Part shown: positions 57,054 through 64,000 of the stretch, piece by piece
Numbering within the stretch: the stretch's first letter is position 1
How the letters are laid out: the number at the start of each line of letters is the position of its first letter
From: Nocardia aurantia
GTDB lineage: Bacteria > Actinomycetota > Actinomycetes > Mycobacteriales > Mycobacteriaceae
Length of the DNA stretch: 64,000 nucleotides
Reading direction: 5' to 3'
NCBI RefSeq assembly: GCF_009604425.1
Contig: NZ_WEGI01000007.1
Location: 1 to 64,000, forward strand
The notes under the pieces: model-generated
Told to the model about the DNA's origin: nothing
Databases searched by the model: none
What the model saw: the letters and a program-made list of their open reading frames with translations, nothing else
Position numbers and translations under genes: made by a program

Positions 57054-58235
57054 ATGAACGACAGCGAACACAACGAATGGGTGGGGCAGCCGCATCCCGC
57101 GGGGGAGCCGGAACCGATCACCGCCGCGGAGGCGAAGGCGGCCGAGATCAGTGGGCCGGATCATCCGCTCGGCACGCCGGGACGGCGGTTCGATCGGCGG
57201 TCGCCGTTCATGATCGGAGTCGCGGGGGCGGCGGGGGTGCTGGCGACCGTGTGCGCGGTGAAGACGGTGTTCGCCGCGCACGAGGCGTTGTTGCTGGTCG
57301 TCGCCGCGCTGTTCCTGGCGATCGGGATGGAGCCGGCGGTGTCGTGGCTGGCCCGGCACAGGATCGGGCGCGGGTTGGCGGTCACGCTGGTGCTGCTGGT
57401 GATCGTCGGCGCGCTCGCCGGTTTCCTGGTGGCGGTGATCACGCCGCTGGTGGATCAGGGGCAGGCGCTGGTCGACCACGCACCCGATCGCCTGAAGCAA
57501 CTGGAGAATTCCTATCCGGCCTTCGGATCGGCCGCCGAGAAACTCCATCTCGACGAGAAGATCCGCCAGGCGATCGATACGAAATCCGCCGATCTGACCC
57601 ACGGGCTGGTCGGTGCGGGCAAGGTCGTATTCGGCGCGATCACGAGCACGGTGGTCGTCTGCGTGCTCACCGCCTATTTCTCGGCCTGTTTCCCGAGTTT
57701 GCGGGCCAATCTGTACCGGCTGTTCCCGCAGGATCGCCGGCCGCGGGCGATCCTGATCGGCGACGCGATCTTCGCCAAGGTCGGCGGTTATGTGCTCGGG
57801 AATCTGCTGATCTCGCTGATCACCGGGGTGCTGACGTTCATCTGGCTGGCAGTGTTCGGGGTGCCGTATCCGCTGGTGCTCGCGGTGCTCGTCGCCGTGC
57901 TCGATCTGATCCCGCTGGTGGGGTCCACACTGGCCGGGATCGTCATCGCGGTGGTGGCGCTGACGGTGTCGATGCCGGTGTGCCTGGCGACCGTGGGCTT
58001 CTTCATCGTGCTGCGGCTGGTCGAGGATTACCTGCTCGGGCCCCGGATCATGGGCCGCACGGTGGCGGTGCCCGGGGTGGTCACCGTCGTGGCGGTGTTG
58101 ATCGGCGGATCGCTGCTCGGCGTGCTGGGCGCGCTGCTGGCGATTCCGCTCGCCGCCGCGGTGTTGCTGCTGGTCGAGGAAATCGTCTTTCCGGGTCTGG
58201 ACAAGCGGCGGCCGGCCGAGGCCACGACGCCGTGA
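57054..58235 (+). CDS. AI-2E-family (TqsA/PerM-like) transporter, 393 aa
   Basis: After a polar N-terminal tail of about 50 residues come two helices, an extracytoplasmic helical region (VITPLVDQGQALVDHAPDRL through LHLDEKIRQA), and further helices with the family motifs YVLGNLLISLITGVLTFIWL, VAVLDLIPLVGSTLAGIVIA and ALLAIPLAAAVLLLVEEIV. Eight helices are expected. The family exports autoinducer-2, Na+/H+ or other solutes; cargo here unknown. ATG 57054 has GAGGGTGG 3-4 bases upstream. Probably under a stress-type promoter. Confidence 0.88.
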   Translation: MNDSEHNEWVGQPHPAGEPEPITAAEAKAAEISGPDHPLGTPGRRFDRRSPFMIGVAGAAGVLATVCAVKTVFAAHEALLLVVAALFLAIGMEPAVSWLARHRIGRGLAVTLVLLVIVGALAGFLVAVITPLVDQGQALVDHAPDRLKQLENSYPAFGSAAEKLHLDEKIRQAIDTKSADLTHGLVGAGKVVFGAITSTVVVCVLTAYFSACFPSLRANLYRLFPQDRRPRAILIGDAIFAKVGGYVLGNLLISLITGVLTFIWLAVFGVPYPLVLAVLVAVLDLIPLVGSTLAGIVIAVVALTVSMPVCLATVGFFIVLRLVEDYLLGPRIMGRTVAVPGVVTVVAVLIGGSLLGVLGALLAIPLAAAVLLLVEEIVFPGLDKRRPAEATTP

Positions 58236-58242
58236 GCGGGGT

Positions 58243-58267
58243 GTGTCGGCGGCTGTCGGGCGGGTAG
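58243..58267 (+). promoter_or_regulatory. General-stress sigma promoter for the diiron-enzyme operon
   Basis: GTGT at 58243-58246, 15 bp, GGGTAG at 58262-58267, 9 bp before the ATG at 58277. This implies a very short or leaderless message. Confidence 0.5.
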
Positions 58268-58276
58268 TCGGGCGAT

Positions 58277-59296
58277 ATGTCGACGATTGCACCGATTTCG
58301 CTACCCACTCCGCGCGGACCGCTGTCGGCCGCGGTCGAGGCATTGTTGCGGGACGGCTCGGAACCCGGCGATGTCGCCGTCGCGGACGCCGATCCCTATG
58401 GGGACGATCTGCATCTCGCCCTGCACATGTGTTACGAATTGCATTATCACGGTTTCGCGGCGGTGGATCCGGAACGGGAATGGGATATCCGGGTGCTGGC
58501 GTTCCGGGCCCGGCTGGAGCGGCGATTCCTCGACGCGTTGCGCCGGGACGTGGCCGGTGGCGCCGATCTGGATCGGGAATTGGCCGCGCTGTTGTCCGAA
58601 CCGGCCGAGCCCACAGGTGTCGGCGTCTTCCTGGAACAGGACGGGCAGTGGTGGCAGGTCCGCGAATATTTCGCGCACCGCTCGATCTATCACCTCAAGG
58701 AGGCGGATCCGTACGCCTGGGTGATTCCCCGGCTGCGCGGGACGGCCAAGGCGGCACTGGTCGCGGTGGAATTCGACGAATTCGGCGGCGGGCACGGCGA
58801 GCGGGTGCATTCCCGGCTGTTCGCCGATCTGCTCGCCGGAGCCGGACTGGACTCCGGTTATCTGGGTTATCTGGATATCGTTCCGGCACCCATGCTCGCG
58901 CTGGTGAACATGATGTCGCTGTTCGGATTGCACCGGCGCTGGCGGGGCGCGCTGATCGGGCATTTCGCGTCCGTCGAGATCACCTCCTCCCCGGCGTCGA
59001 AACGCATGGCCGACACCCTGCGCCGCATGGACGCCGACCCGGCCTGTGTGCGGTTCTACACCGAGCATGTCGAGGCGGACGCCGTCCACGAGCAGGTCAT
59101 GCGGGAGGTGATCGCCGATCTGTTGCGGCAACATCCCGAGCTCATCGATTCCGTGGTTTTCGGAATCCAGGCGACCGAATTGCTGGAGGGCCGGGTGGAG
59201 CGGCAATTACTCGACAATTGGGCGGCCGATCGCAGTTCGTTGCGCGCATCACTGGCCGCGGTGAATTCCGCGCCGGCGGGTAGTCGACGATCATGA
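58277..59296 (+). CDS. Heme-oxygenase-like iron-containing redox enzyme (HDO type), 339 aa
   Basis: All-helical protein with the ligand-rich pattern of heme-oxygenase-like diiron oxidases: MCYELHYHGF (E54, H56, H58), VAVEFDEFGGGHGERVHSRL (E165, E168, H173, H178) and FYTEHVEADAVHEQVM (E263, E266, H271). Characterised relatives include SznF, UndA and CADD, which activate O2 for N-oxygenation or C-C cleavage. The substrate here is unknown. It heads an operon with a methyltransferase (4-bp overlap) and a CDGSH protein, a set I recall seeing together in other actinobacteria. It has a stress-type promoter, which suggests a role in general stress or iron/redox balance. Confidence 0.8.
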   Translation: MSTIAPISLPTPRGPLSAAVEALLRDGSEPGDVAVADADPYGDDLHLALHMCYELHYHGFAAVDPEREWDIRVLAFRARLERRFLDALRRDVAGGADLDRELAALLSEPAEPTGVGVFLEQDGQWWQVREYFAHRSIYHLKEADPYAWVIPRLRGTAKAALVAVEFDEFGGGHGERVHSRLFADLLAGAGLDSGYLGYLDIVPAPMLALVNMMSLFGLHRRWRGALIGHFASVEITSSPASKRMADTLRRMDADPACVRFYTEHVEADAVHEQVMREVIADLLRQHPELIDSVVFGIQATELLEGRVERQLLDNWAADRSSLRASLAAVNSAPAGSRRS

Positions 59297-59943
59297 TCGT
59301 GTTTCGTGCGCCGGGCGTCTACCGGCCACAGTCGGATACCGAGATGTTGCTGCGAGCCGTGGGGGCTGCCGTACCGGAGGGGGGCCGGGTCCTGGATGTG
59401 GGTACCGGATCCGGTGCGCTCACCGTCGCCGCGCTGCGGTCCGGCGCCGGACGGGTGACCGCGATGGACATCTCCCGCCGCGCACTGCTGTCGGCGCGGC
59501 TGAACAGCCTGCGGTGGTGGGGCCGAGTCGAGTTGCTGCACGGCGACATTCGTCTCGTGCACCCGCGCGGTCGCTACGACCTGGTGCTCGCCAATCCGCC
59601 CTACGTACCCGCCTGCGCCGCCGACGACATCCGCCGCGACGCGCGGGCCTGGGCGGCCGGTCCGACCGGGCGCTCGGTGCTGGACCCGCTGTGCCGGTTG
59701 CTGCCGCGGCTGCTGCGGGAATCGGGCACCGGGCTGATCGTGCAGTCCGCACTCGCGGATCCCGATCGGACGGTCGAGATGCTCACCGACGGCGGACTGG
59801 ACGCGGCGGTGGCCGCCCGCAGCACCATCGCCTTCGGGCCGGTGCTGCGTTCCCGGTCGAAGTGGTTGCAGGCGACCGGGCTGATCGAACCCGGCCAGCG
59901 TGCCGAGGAATTGGTGGTGATCCGTGCCGGCCACGCCCGATGA
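59293..59943 (+). CDS. HemK2/MTQ2-type class I methyltransferase, 216 aa
   Basis: SAM-binding motif I is VLDVGTGSGALTVAALRSG, the acidic loop VTAMDISRRALLSARLN, and the catalytic NPPY motif is in YDLVLANPPYVPACAADDI (residues about 97-100), the signature of N5-glutamine and related N-methyltransferases. The short N-terminus (GVYRPQSDTEMLL) matches HemK2/MTQ2 rather than PrmC, which carries an extra helical domain. It would methylate a protein glutamine or similar amide. The ATG overlaps the stop of the diiron-enzyme gene (ATGA), so expression is coupled. Confidence 0.85.
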   Translation: MIVFRAPGVYRPQSDTEMLLRAVGAAVPEGGRVLDVGTGSGALTVAALRSGAGRVTAMDISRRALLSARLNSLRWWGRVELLHGDIRLVHPRGRYDLVLANPPYVPACAADDIRRDARAWAAGPTGRSVLDPLCRLLPRLLRESGTGLIVQSALADPDRTVEMLTDGGLDAAVAARSTIAFGPVLRSRSKWLQATGLIEPGQRAEELVVIRAGHAR

Positions 59944-60160
59944 ATCGCCCACCACCGAGGACGCCACTCGCCGCCGGGTGTCGATGACCGCCGGCGGGCC
60001 GATCCTGATCGAGGGGCCGATTCGGCTGACCGCCGCCGACGGTCGCGAAATCTGTTGCGACCGTTTCCTCGTCGCGATCTGCACCTGCCACCGGTCGGGG
60101 ATCTATCCGTTGTGCGACACCAGCCATCGCCGCCGGCGCCGGGTCGATCCGGACAGCTGA
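59924..60160 (+). CDS. CDGSH-type iron-sulfur protein, about 78 aa
   Basis: The C-terminal half has the 2Fe-2S ligand set in AICTCHRSGIYPLCDTSH (C-x-C, then C and H), preceded by GPILIEGPIRLTAADGREIC. A basic tail RRRRRVD follows. Such proteins carry a redox-active, transferable cluster. The GTG start at 59924 overlaps the methyltransferase gene by 20 bp; later starts (GTG 59978, ATG 59984) would remove a disordered segment and the overlap. Third gene of the diiron-enzyme operon; it may deliver electrons or clusters. Confidence 0.83.
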   Translation: MPATPDESPTTEDATRRRVSMTAGGPILIEGPIRLTAADGREICCDRFLVAICTCHRSGIYPLCDTSHRRRRRVDPDS

Positions 60161-60204
60161 GGCGGATGCCCGCTCCGCGTCGATCGGGCGGCGCGGGATG
60201 CGAC

Positions 60205-61023
60205 TCATCTGGGTACCCAGCCGGTTTCGCCGCCGACGTGGTCGACGAGACCGGCGTCGGCGAAGCCATCCAGCCAGCCGCGCATCGGCCAGACGCCCCA
60301 GCGGCGGTGGAATCGGCGCGCGTTGACGAGGATGTCGTGCAGATGTTCGGTCGGGGGGTCCGAGACCGGGTGGTACTGGTGGTAGGCATGGGCGCCCCCC
60401 ACCCAGAGCAGGCGGGCGCCCGAAGCCGCGGCCCGGTAGGCGAAATCGGTGTCCTCGGCGCCGTAACCACGGTAGCCGGAATCGAATCCGCCGATCGCGC
60501 GCCAGGAGTCGGCGGTGACCGCGAACGACAGCGACCAGAACAGGTCGAAATTCGTTTCGTCCCACAGGATGTGGTCCGGCGGCGCCGGGCGGGCCGGATG
60601 CGGATCGCGATATCGCGGCAGCGCGGTGAGGTCGTAGCCCGTGGCCGGTGGCGGTGGCAGGTAGGTGACCGGGCCGCACAGCAGCGCGGTTCGATCCGGG
60701 ATGCGCTGTGCCGCGGCCTGATAGCGGCCGATCAAGGCCGGATCGGGCAGGCAGTCGACGTCGAGGAAGATCAGCAGTTCGGCGTGCGCGTCCAGTGCGG
60801 CCAGCGCACCGCGATTGCGGGCGGCGGCCAGCGGTAGCGGCGGTCCGGCCGGCACGAAGACGCTGGTGGCCGGCCGATCCCGCACGGCCGCAACCACTTC
60901 CGGGTCGCCCATCGCGACGACGATGTGTTCGTCGGGGGTGTGCGGGCTGTGCGACAGGGCGATGATCTGGTTGCGCAGGTGGCGTATGCGGCCCGCGGCG
61001 AGCGTGATGACGGCGGTTCTCAT
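60205..61023 (-). CDS. Family 2 glycosyltransferase, 272 aa
   Basis: GT-A fold: AVITLAAGRIRHLRNQIIAL at the start, then AAARNRGALAALDAHAELLI, the metal-binding FLDVDCLPDPA (DxD), and the acceptor part FAVTADSWRAIGGFDSGYRG, YGAEDTDFAYRA (the ED motif of galactosyltransferase-like enzymes). The sugar is not predictable. ATG 61023 overlaps the stop of the upstream glycosyltransferase gene by 4 bp. Last gene of a four-gene operon; convergent with the CDGSH gene. Confidence 0.85.
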   Translation of the reverse strand: MRTAVITLAAGRIRHLRNQIIALSHSPHTPDEHIVVAMGDPEVVAAVRDRPATSVFVPAGPPLPLAAARNRGALAALDAHAELLIFLDVDCLPDPALIGRYQAAAQRIPDRTALLCGPVTYLPPPPATGYDLTALPRYRDPHPARPAPPDHILWDETNFDLFWSLSFAVTADSWRAIGGFDSGYRGYGAEDTDFAYRAAASGARLLWVGGAHAYHQYHPVSDPPTEHLHDILVNARRFHRRWGVWPMRGWLDGFADAGLVDHVGGETGWVPR

Positions 61024-62009
61024 CCGCGGTCGGCGACCGCGGCGATGGTGGCGGCGGCCCGGTCGGGGGCGCCCCGGACTTCCCAGCGGGCCCATCCTTC
61101 GCCGCCGAGGGTCAGGGCCCGGTCGATCAAGGCGGGCCATCGGCCGGGCGGCGGCCAGTGCGGGACGGTCACCGCCAGTCCGGCCGCGGCGACGGCGTGG
61201 GCCGTGGCGTGCTGTTCGCCGAACGGGCGCGCGGCGGGGATCAGGACGGCCGGTTTTCCGGCGGCCGCGATGTCGGCGACCGCGCCCTGTCCGGCATGGG
61301 CGACAACCAGATCCGCGTCACACAGCCGAGGCCACGGGTCGGCGGTCCAGGACTCCAGGCCGAGCGTCTGCCACCGACAGCCAGGTACGCGTTCGGCGGT
61401 GTCGCGGACCGTCGCGGCGGTGAATTCGGACCCGCCGCGGCCGGACAGCACGAGGATGGTGGGTTCGGCTGTGCGACAGCGGGTTCCGGATGCCGGGCGG
61501 GTGGAGTAGCGGCTGATGCCGCCGACGTATCCGGTCTTGTGCCGATGGGCGCCGAGCCATTCGGGCCGGTACAGCGGTCCGGGCCACGCGGCAATGATGG
61601 CGTCCGAGATCCGGTGTACCAGAACATGAGCCGGATCGGTCCGCTCGCCGGGCAGCGCGACGGTGACCACCGGGATCCCGTGCAACCGGGCCAGCAACGC
61701 GACCTCCACGGAGACATCGGCGACCAGCGCCGCGGGCCGCTCGGCCGCGATCCATGCCGACAGCGCGGCCATCCGGGTGCGCAGGCCGTCGTCGCGGCGC
61801 GGTACCCAGTGCAGCGCGCCATCGGCCGAGACGTCGGTGACCGTGCCGGCCTCGTCGTCCGCCGGCAGGGTGACGACGGCGGCGAACGGTTCGGCCGGCA
61901 CATCCGGCAACGAGGTCAGCACGGTCACGGGGCGGCTCAGCCGGGCGCAGATCGCCTGTGCCCGAGCCAGATGCCCGCGGCCCTGATGATGGATGTAGTA
62001 GCCGATCAT
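61020..62009 (-). CDS. MurG/GT28-like glycosyltransferase, 329 aa
   Basis: GT-B fold related to MurG and MGDG-synthase-type enzymes. The N-terminal glycine-rich GYYIHHQGRGHLARAQAICA contacts the acceptor phosphate; the C-terminal donor site has ILVLSGRGGSEF, then CDADLVVAHAGQGAVADIAA, GKPAVLIPAARPFGEQHATA. The acceptor is probably a lipid or sugar at the membrane face; no membrane helix is present. It overlaps both neighbours by 4 bp, implying a strictly coupled pathway. Confidence 0.82.
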   Translation of the reverse strand: MIGYYIHHQGRGHLARAQAICARLSRPVTVLTSLPDVPAEPFAAVVTLPADDEAGTVTDVSADGALHWVPRRDDGLRTRMAALSAWIAAERPAALVADVSVEVALLARLHGIPVVTVALPGERTDPAHVLVHRISDAIIAAWPGPLYRPEWLGAHRHKTGYVGGISRYSTRPASGTRCRTAEPTILVLSGRGGSEFTAATVRDTAERVPGCRWQTLGLESWTADPWPRLCDADLVVAHAGQGAVADIAAAGKPAVLIPAARPFGEQHATAHAVAAAGLAVTVPHWPPPGRWPALIDRALTLGGEGWARWEVRGAPDRAAATIAAVADRG

Positions 62010-63094
62010 CGCAATTCCGGTACGGCGGTATCGATCAGCCGGCGGTAGCGGTCCAGATAAGCCTCGACCATGGTCACCTGGTCGCAGGCGGTCTCGGCGT
62101 GCCGCCGGGCAGCGCGGCGCCGCAGTCCGGCCGCGACCGGTACGGCGGCGGCCATCGCGGCGGTGTCACCCGCGGGTACCAGGCACCCGCACGTCTCGTC
62201 GACGATCTCCGGGATGCCACCGCGGGCGAACGCCACCACCGGGGTGCCGCACGCCAGCGCCTCGGCGACCACCAGGCCGTAGGGTTCGTCCCACTGCGGA
62301 GTGATCAGCGCGACGGCACAGGATCCGATCAGGCGGGCGAGCCGGTCGCTGCGCAGATGACCGTGATAGACCACCGCCGGGTCGAGCGCCGGCCGGATGA
62401 ATCGGTCGAAATAGGGCCGGTCGTGGATCGGTCCCGCCAGATGCAGCCGCCGACCGGCCCGCCGGGCCACGTCGATCGCCAGATGCGGCGCCTTCTCCGG
62501 GGTGATCCGGCCGGACCACACCAGGTCGTCACCACCGTCGCCGACAGGCCAGCATCGGGTGTCGATGCCGTTGCCGACGATGCCGATGTCGCCGACCGCG
62601 TGCCGCCACGCCGCCGCGGTGTACCGGCTGACGGCGGCGAATTCCGAGCCGTGCCCGCCGGTGATGTGCAGCGCGGATTCCAGCCAGGGCGTGGGCGGGG
62701 TGTGCAGCGTGGTCAGCATCGGAACCGTCAGCGCCGGCGCCATCGCCAGCGGCAGGTAGTGCAGGCTGTGATTGTGGACGACGTCGAACGAGGCCGCGCC
62801 CGACGAGATCAGATCGACCATCAGGCCCAGATAGGCGTGGTGATCGATCAGGAACTGGGGCGATGGCATCGAAATGTCCTGCACCGCAGCGGTACTCAGT
62901 GTCAGATCGCGCACGGCGATACTGTCCGCACCGCTACCGGGATCCGAACCCGGGGCGGCGAACAGCGTGACCCGATGACCGCGATCGCGCAGGGCCCGGG
63001 CCAGCAGCCACACGTGCGCCTCCAGGCCGCCCGCGAACGGCTGCGCGATCGGGTGACTGTTGGAGGCGACCAGGGCGATCCGCAGGCCGCTCAT
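62006..63094 (-). CDS. Family 4 glycosyltransferase, 362 aa
   Basis: GT-B retaining enzyme: IALVASNSHPIAQPFAGGLE, then AHVWLLARALRDRGHRVTLF; the middle DVVHNHSLHYLPLAMAPA; the donor half with VWSGRITPEKAPHLAIDVAR, and the E-x7-E motif WDEPYGLVVAEALACGTPVV. The pattern resembles enzymes that use GDP-mannose or UDP-glucose to make glycolipids or compatible-solute sugars. ATG 63094 overlaps the upstream gene stop by 4 bp. Confidence 0.87.
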   Translation of the reverse strand: MSGLRIALVASNSHPIAQPFAGGLEAHVWLLARALRDRGHRVTLFAAPGSDPGSGADSIAVRDLTLSTAAVQDISMPSPQFLIDHHAYLGLMVDLISSGAASFDVVHNHSLHYLPLAMAPALTVPMLTTLHTPPTPWLESALHITGGHGSEFAAVSRYTAAAWRHAVGDIGIVGNGIDTRCWPVGDGGDDLVWSGRITPEKAPHLAIDVARRAGRRLHLAGPIHDRPYFDRFIRPALDPAVVYHGHLRSDRLARLIGSCAVALITPQWDEPYGLVVAEALACGTPVVAFARGGIPEIVDETCGCLVPAGDTAAMAAAVPVAAGLRRRAARRHAETACDQVTMVEAYLDRYRRLIDTAVPELR

Positions 63095-64000
63095 CGGTCG
63101 AGCGCGCGTTCGTAGAGCCGGCGGTGCGCGGCGGCCAGCCCGATCCGCTCGGCCCGGCGGGCCGGCCAGGTCGCGCGCGGGATATGCTGCTCCGCAGGCA
63201 GATTCAGCACCGCCTCGGTCAGTGAATCCGAGTCCAAGCCGTTCTCGTCGCAGCCGAAGACGCCACAGGGCCGCTGCTGGTGGTAGAAACCGCAACTCGG
63301 GGCCAGCACCGCCGTGCCGAGATCGTGACAGGCCTCGAGCCATCCGGAATGGGTACCGAACCGGTACGGCAGCACCGACACTGTGAGCGCGGACAGGTAC
63401 CGCCACAGTTCGTCGTCGTCGAAATAGGGATGGATGAGCAGCCGGACACCCGGCAGTCGCGCGCGGGCGCACAATGCCGCCACCATATCCGGGTTGTACC
63501 AATGATTCTCGGGATCGAGCAGTTCGTCGTGGACGTCGACGCGCAGCGTGGTGGCGGGCAGTTCCGGGACCAGCCGCGCGAGGGTGTCGATGATCGGCAG
63601 GGGATCCATGTTGGCGCGCAGGCTTTTCACGTGGATGCCGATCACGACGTCGGCGCGCGCCGGTCGTGGCGCACGGATCAGGTTGGGCCGCACCACATGT
63701 GGGTGCGGCAGCACATGTGCGGTACGTCCCCAGCGTTCGGCGATCAGCCGCGCCGCGCCCGCGGTCAGGGTGATCACCTCATCGGCCGCGGGCACCAGGA
63801 TGTCGAGTTGCGCGCGATGGGCGGCCGGGTCCCGGTGGTGCGGGTTGCGCAGGTCGTGCACGGTGTACAGCAACGGTTTCCCGTGCGCGCGCAGTTCGCC
63901 GACGATGTCGGCCAGCAGCTCCGGGGCGAGCGCGTCGAATCCGAAATGCACGTGGAAGACGTCGAATTCCTTGTGGTTGCGGCGAATCCAGCCCGGATCG
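63091..64000 (-). CDS. Glycosyltransferase, 5' end outside the window
   Basis: At least 303 codons read from the right edge without a stop: RRNHKEFDVFHVHFGFDA, PLLYTVHDLRNPHHRDPA, DEVITLTAGAARLIAERWG, IGIHVKSLRANMDPLPI, and SVLPYRFGTHSGWLEACHDL in the donor half. GT-B fold, GT4-like, with a variant donor motif. A possible internal GTG at 63951 is not the true start because coding pattern continues upstream to the edge. First visible gene of the coupled four-gene operon. Confidence 0.8.
   Translation of the reverse strand, partial: DPGWIRRNHKEFDVFHVHFGFDALAPELLADIVGELRAHGKPLLYTVHDLRNPHHRDPAAHRAQLDILVPAADEVITLTAGAARLIAERWGRTAHVLPHPHVVRPNLIRAPRPARADVVIGIHVKSLRANMDPLPIIDTLARLVPELPATTLRVDVHDELLDPENHWYNPDMVAALCARARLPGVRLLIHPYFDDDELWRYLSALTVSVLPYRFGTHSGWLEACHDLGTAVLAPSCGFYHQQRPCGVFGCDENGLDSDSLTEAVLNLPAEQHIPRATWPARRAERIGLAAAHRRLYERALDR

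Overview
The window is high-GC actinobacterial DNA, most likely Nocardia or a close relative in the Mycobacteriales. This rests on codon use, start/RBS style, and lineage-typical genes: a DevR/DosR-type regulator beside an Acg-type nitroreductase, a DevS-type GAF-GAF sensor kinase, a 13E12-type DUF222/HNH remnant, an AveC-family membrane protein, an MmpL/MMPL transporter, and a KstR-like AACnnGTT box before a thiolase/DUF35 pair. No rRNA, tRNA, CRISPR array or replication origin was seen.

Layout. 0-7.3 kb is an eroded accessory edge. It holds an IS3-type transposase start at the boundary, two small coupled genes, a SnoaL-like gene killed by an in-frame TGA, an alcohol dehydrogenase tail fused in frame behind a HAD phosphatase, an intact MMPL exporter, and abutting remnants of a Baeyer-Villiger-type monooxygenase and an alpha/beta esterase. 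7.3-12.9 kb holds an epimerase and a tight AveC-NorQ-NorD operon opposite a TetR gene, with two matching palindromic operators. 12.9-18 kb resembles a dormancy/redox set (acg-devR, and a divergent HAD-GH65 fusion); the matching DevS-like kinase lies about 34 kb away at 47-49 kb. 18-24 kb carries two flavoenzymes with a divergent TetR, a lipocalin, a hydrolase and a NADAR protein.

24.4-40 kb is a probable natural-product locus. It has a seven-domain NRPS (C-A-T-C-A-T-TE; first A domain reads serine, second is proline-like but atypical), a flavin monooxygenase fused to a condensation-like domain that has lost its catalytic histidines, a DHA2 exporter, two luciferase-like monooxygenases and an aldo/keto reductase. 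A degenerate ~105-bp repeat array separates the exporter from the monooxygenases.

40-47 kb has a 13E12-type HNH gene broken by an apparent 135-bp internal inversion, another luciferase-like enzyme, an SDR-SnoaL fusion, and a thiolase/DUF35 pair consistent with acyl-CoA or steroid side-chain breakdown.

47-60 kb looks like a stress regulon: DevS-like kinase, secreted LVIVD protein plus DUF305, large catalase, medium-chain dehydrogenase, DUF6480 protein, flavodoxin-like protein, AI-2E-type permease, and a coupled trio (heme-oxygenase-like diiron enzyme, HemK2-type methyltransferase, CDGSH protein). Five promoters share the general-stress sigma-factor pattern GNNT-N14/15-GGGTA. 60-64 kb is a minus-strand operon of four glycosyltransferases, each overlapping the next by 4 bp; the first runs off the window.
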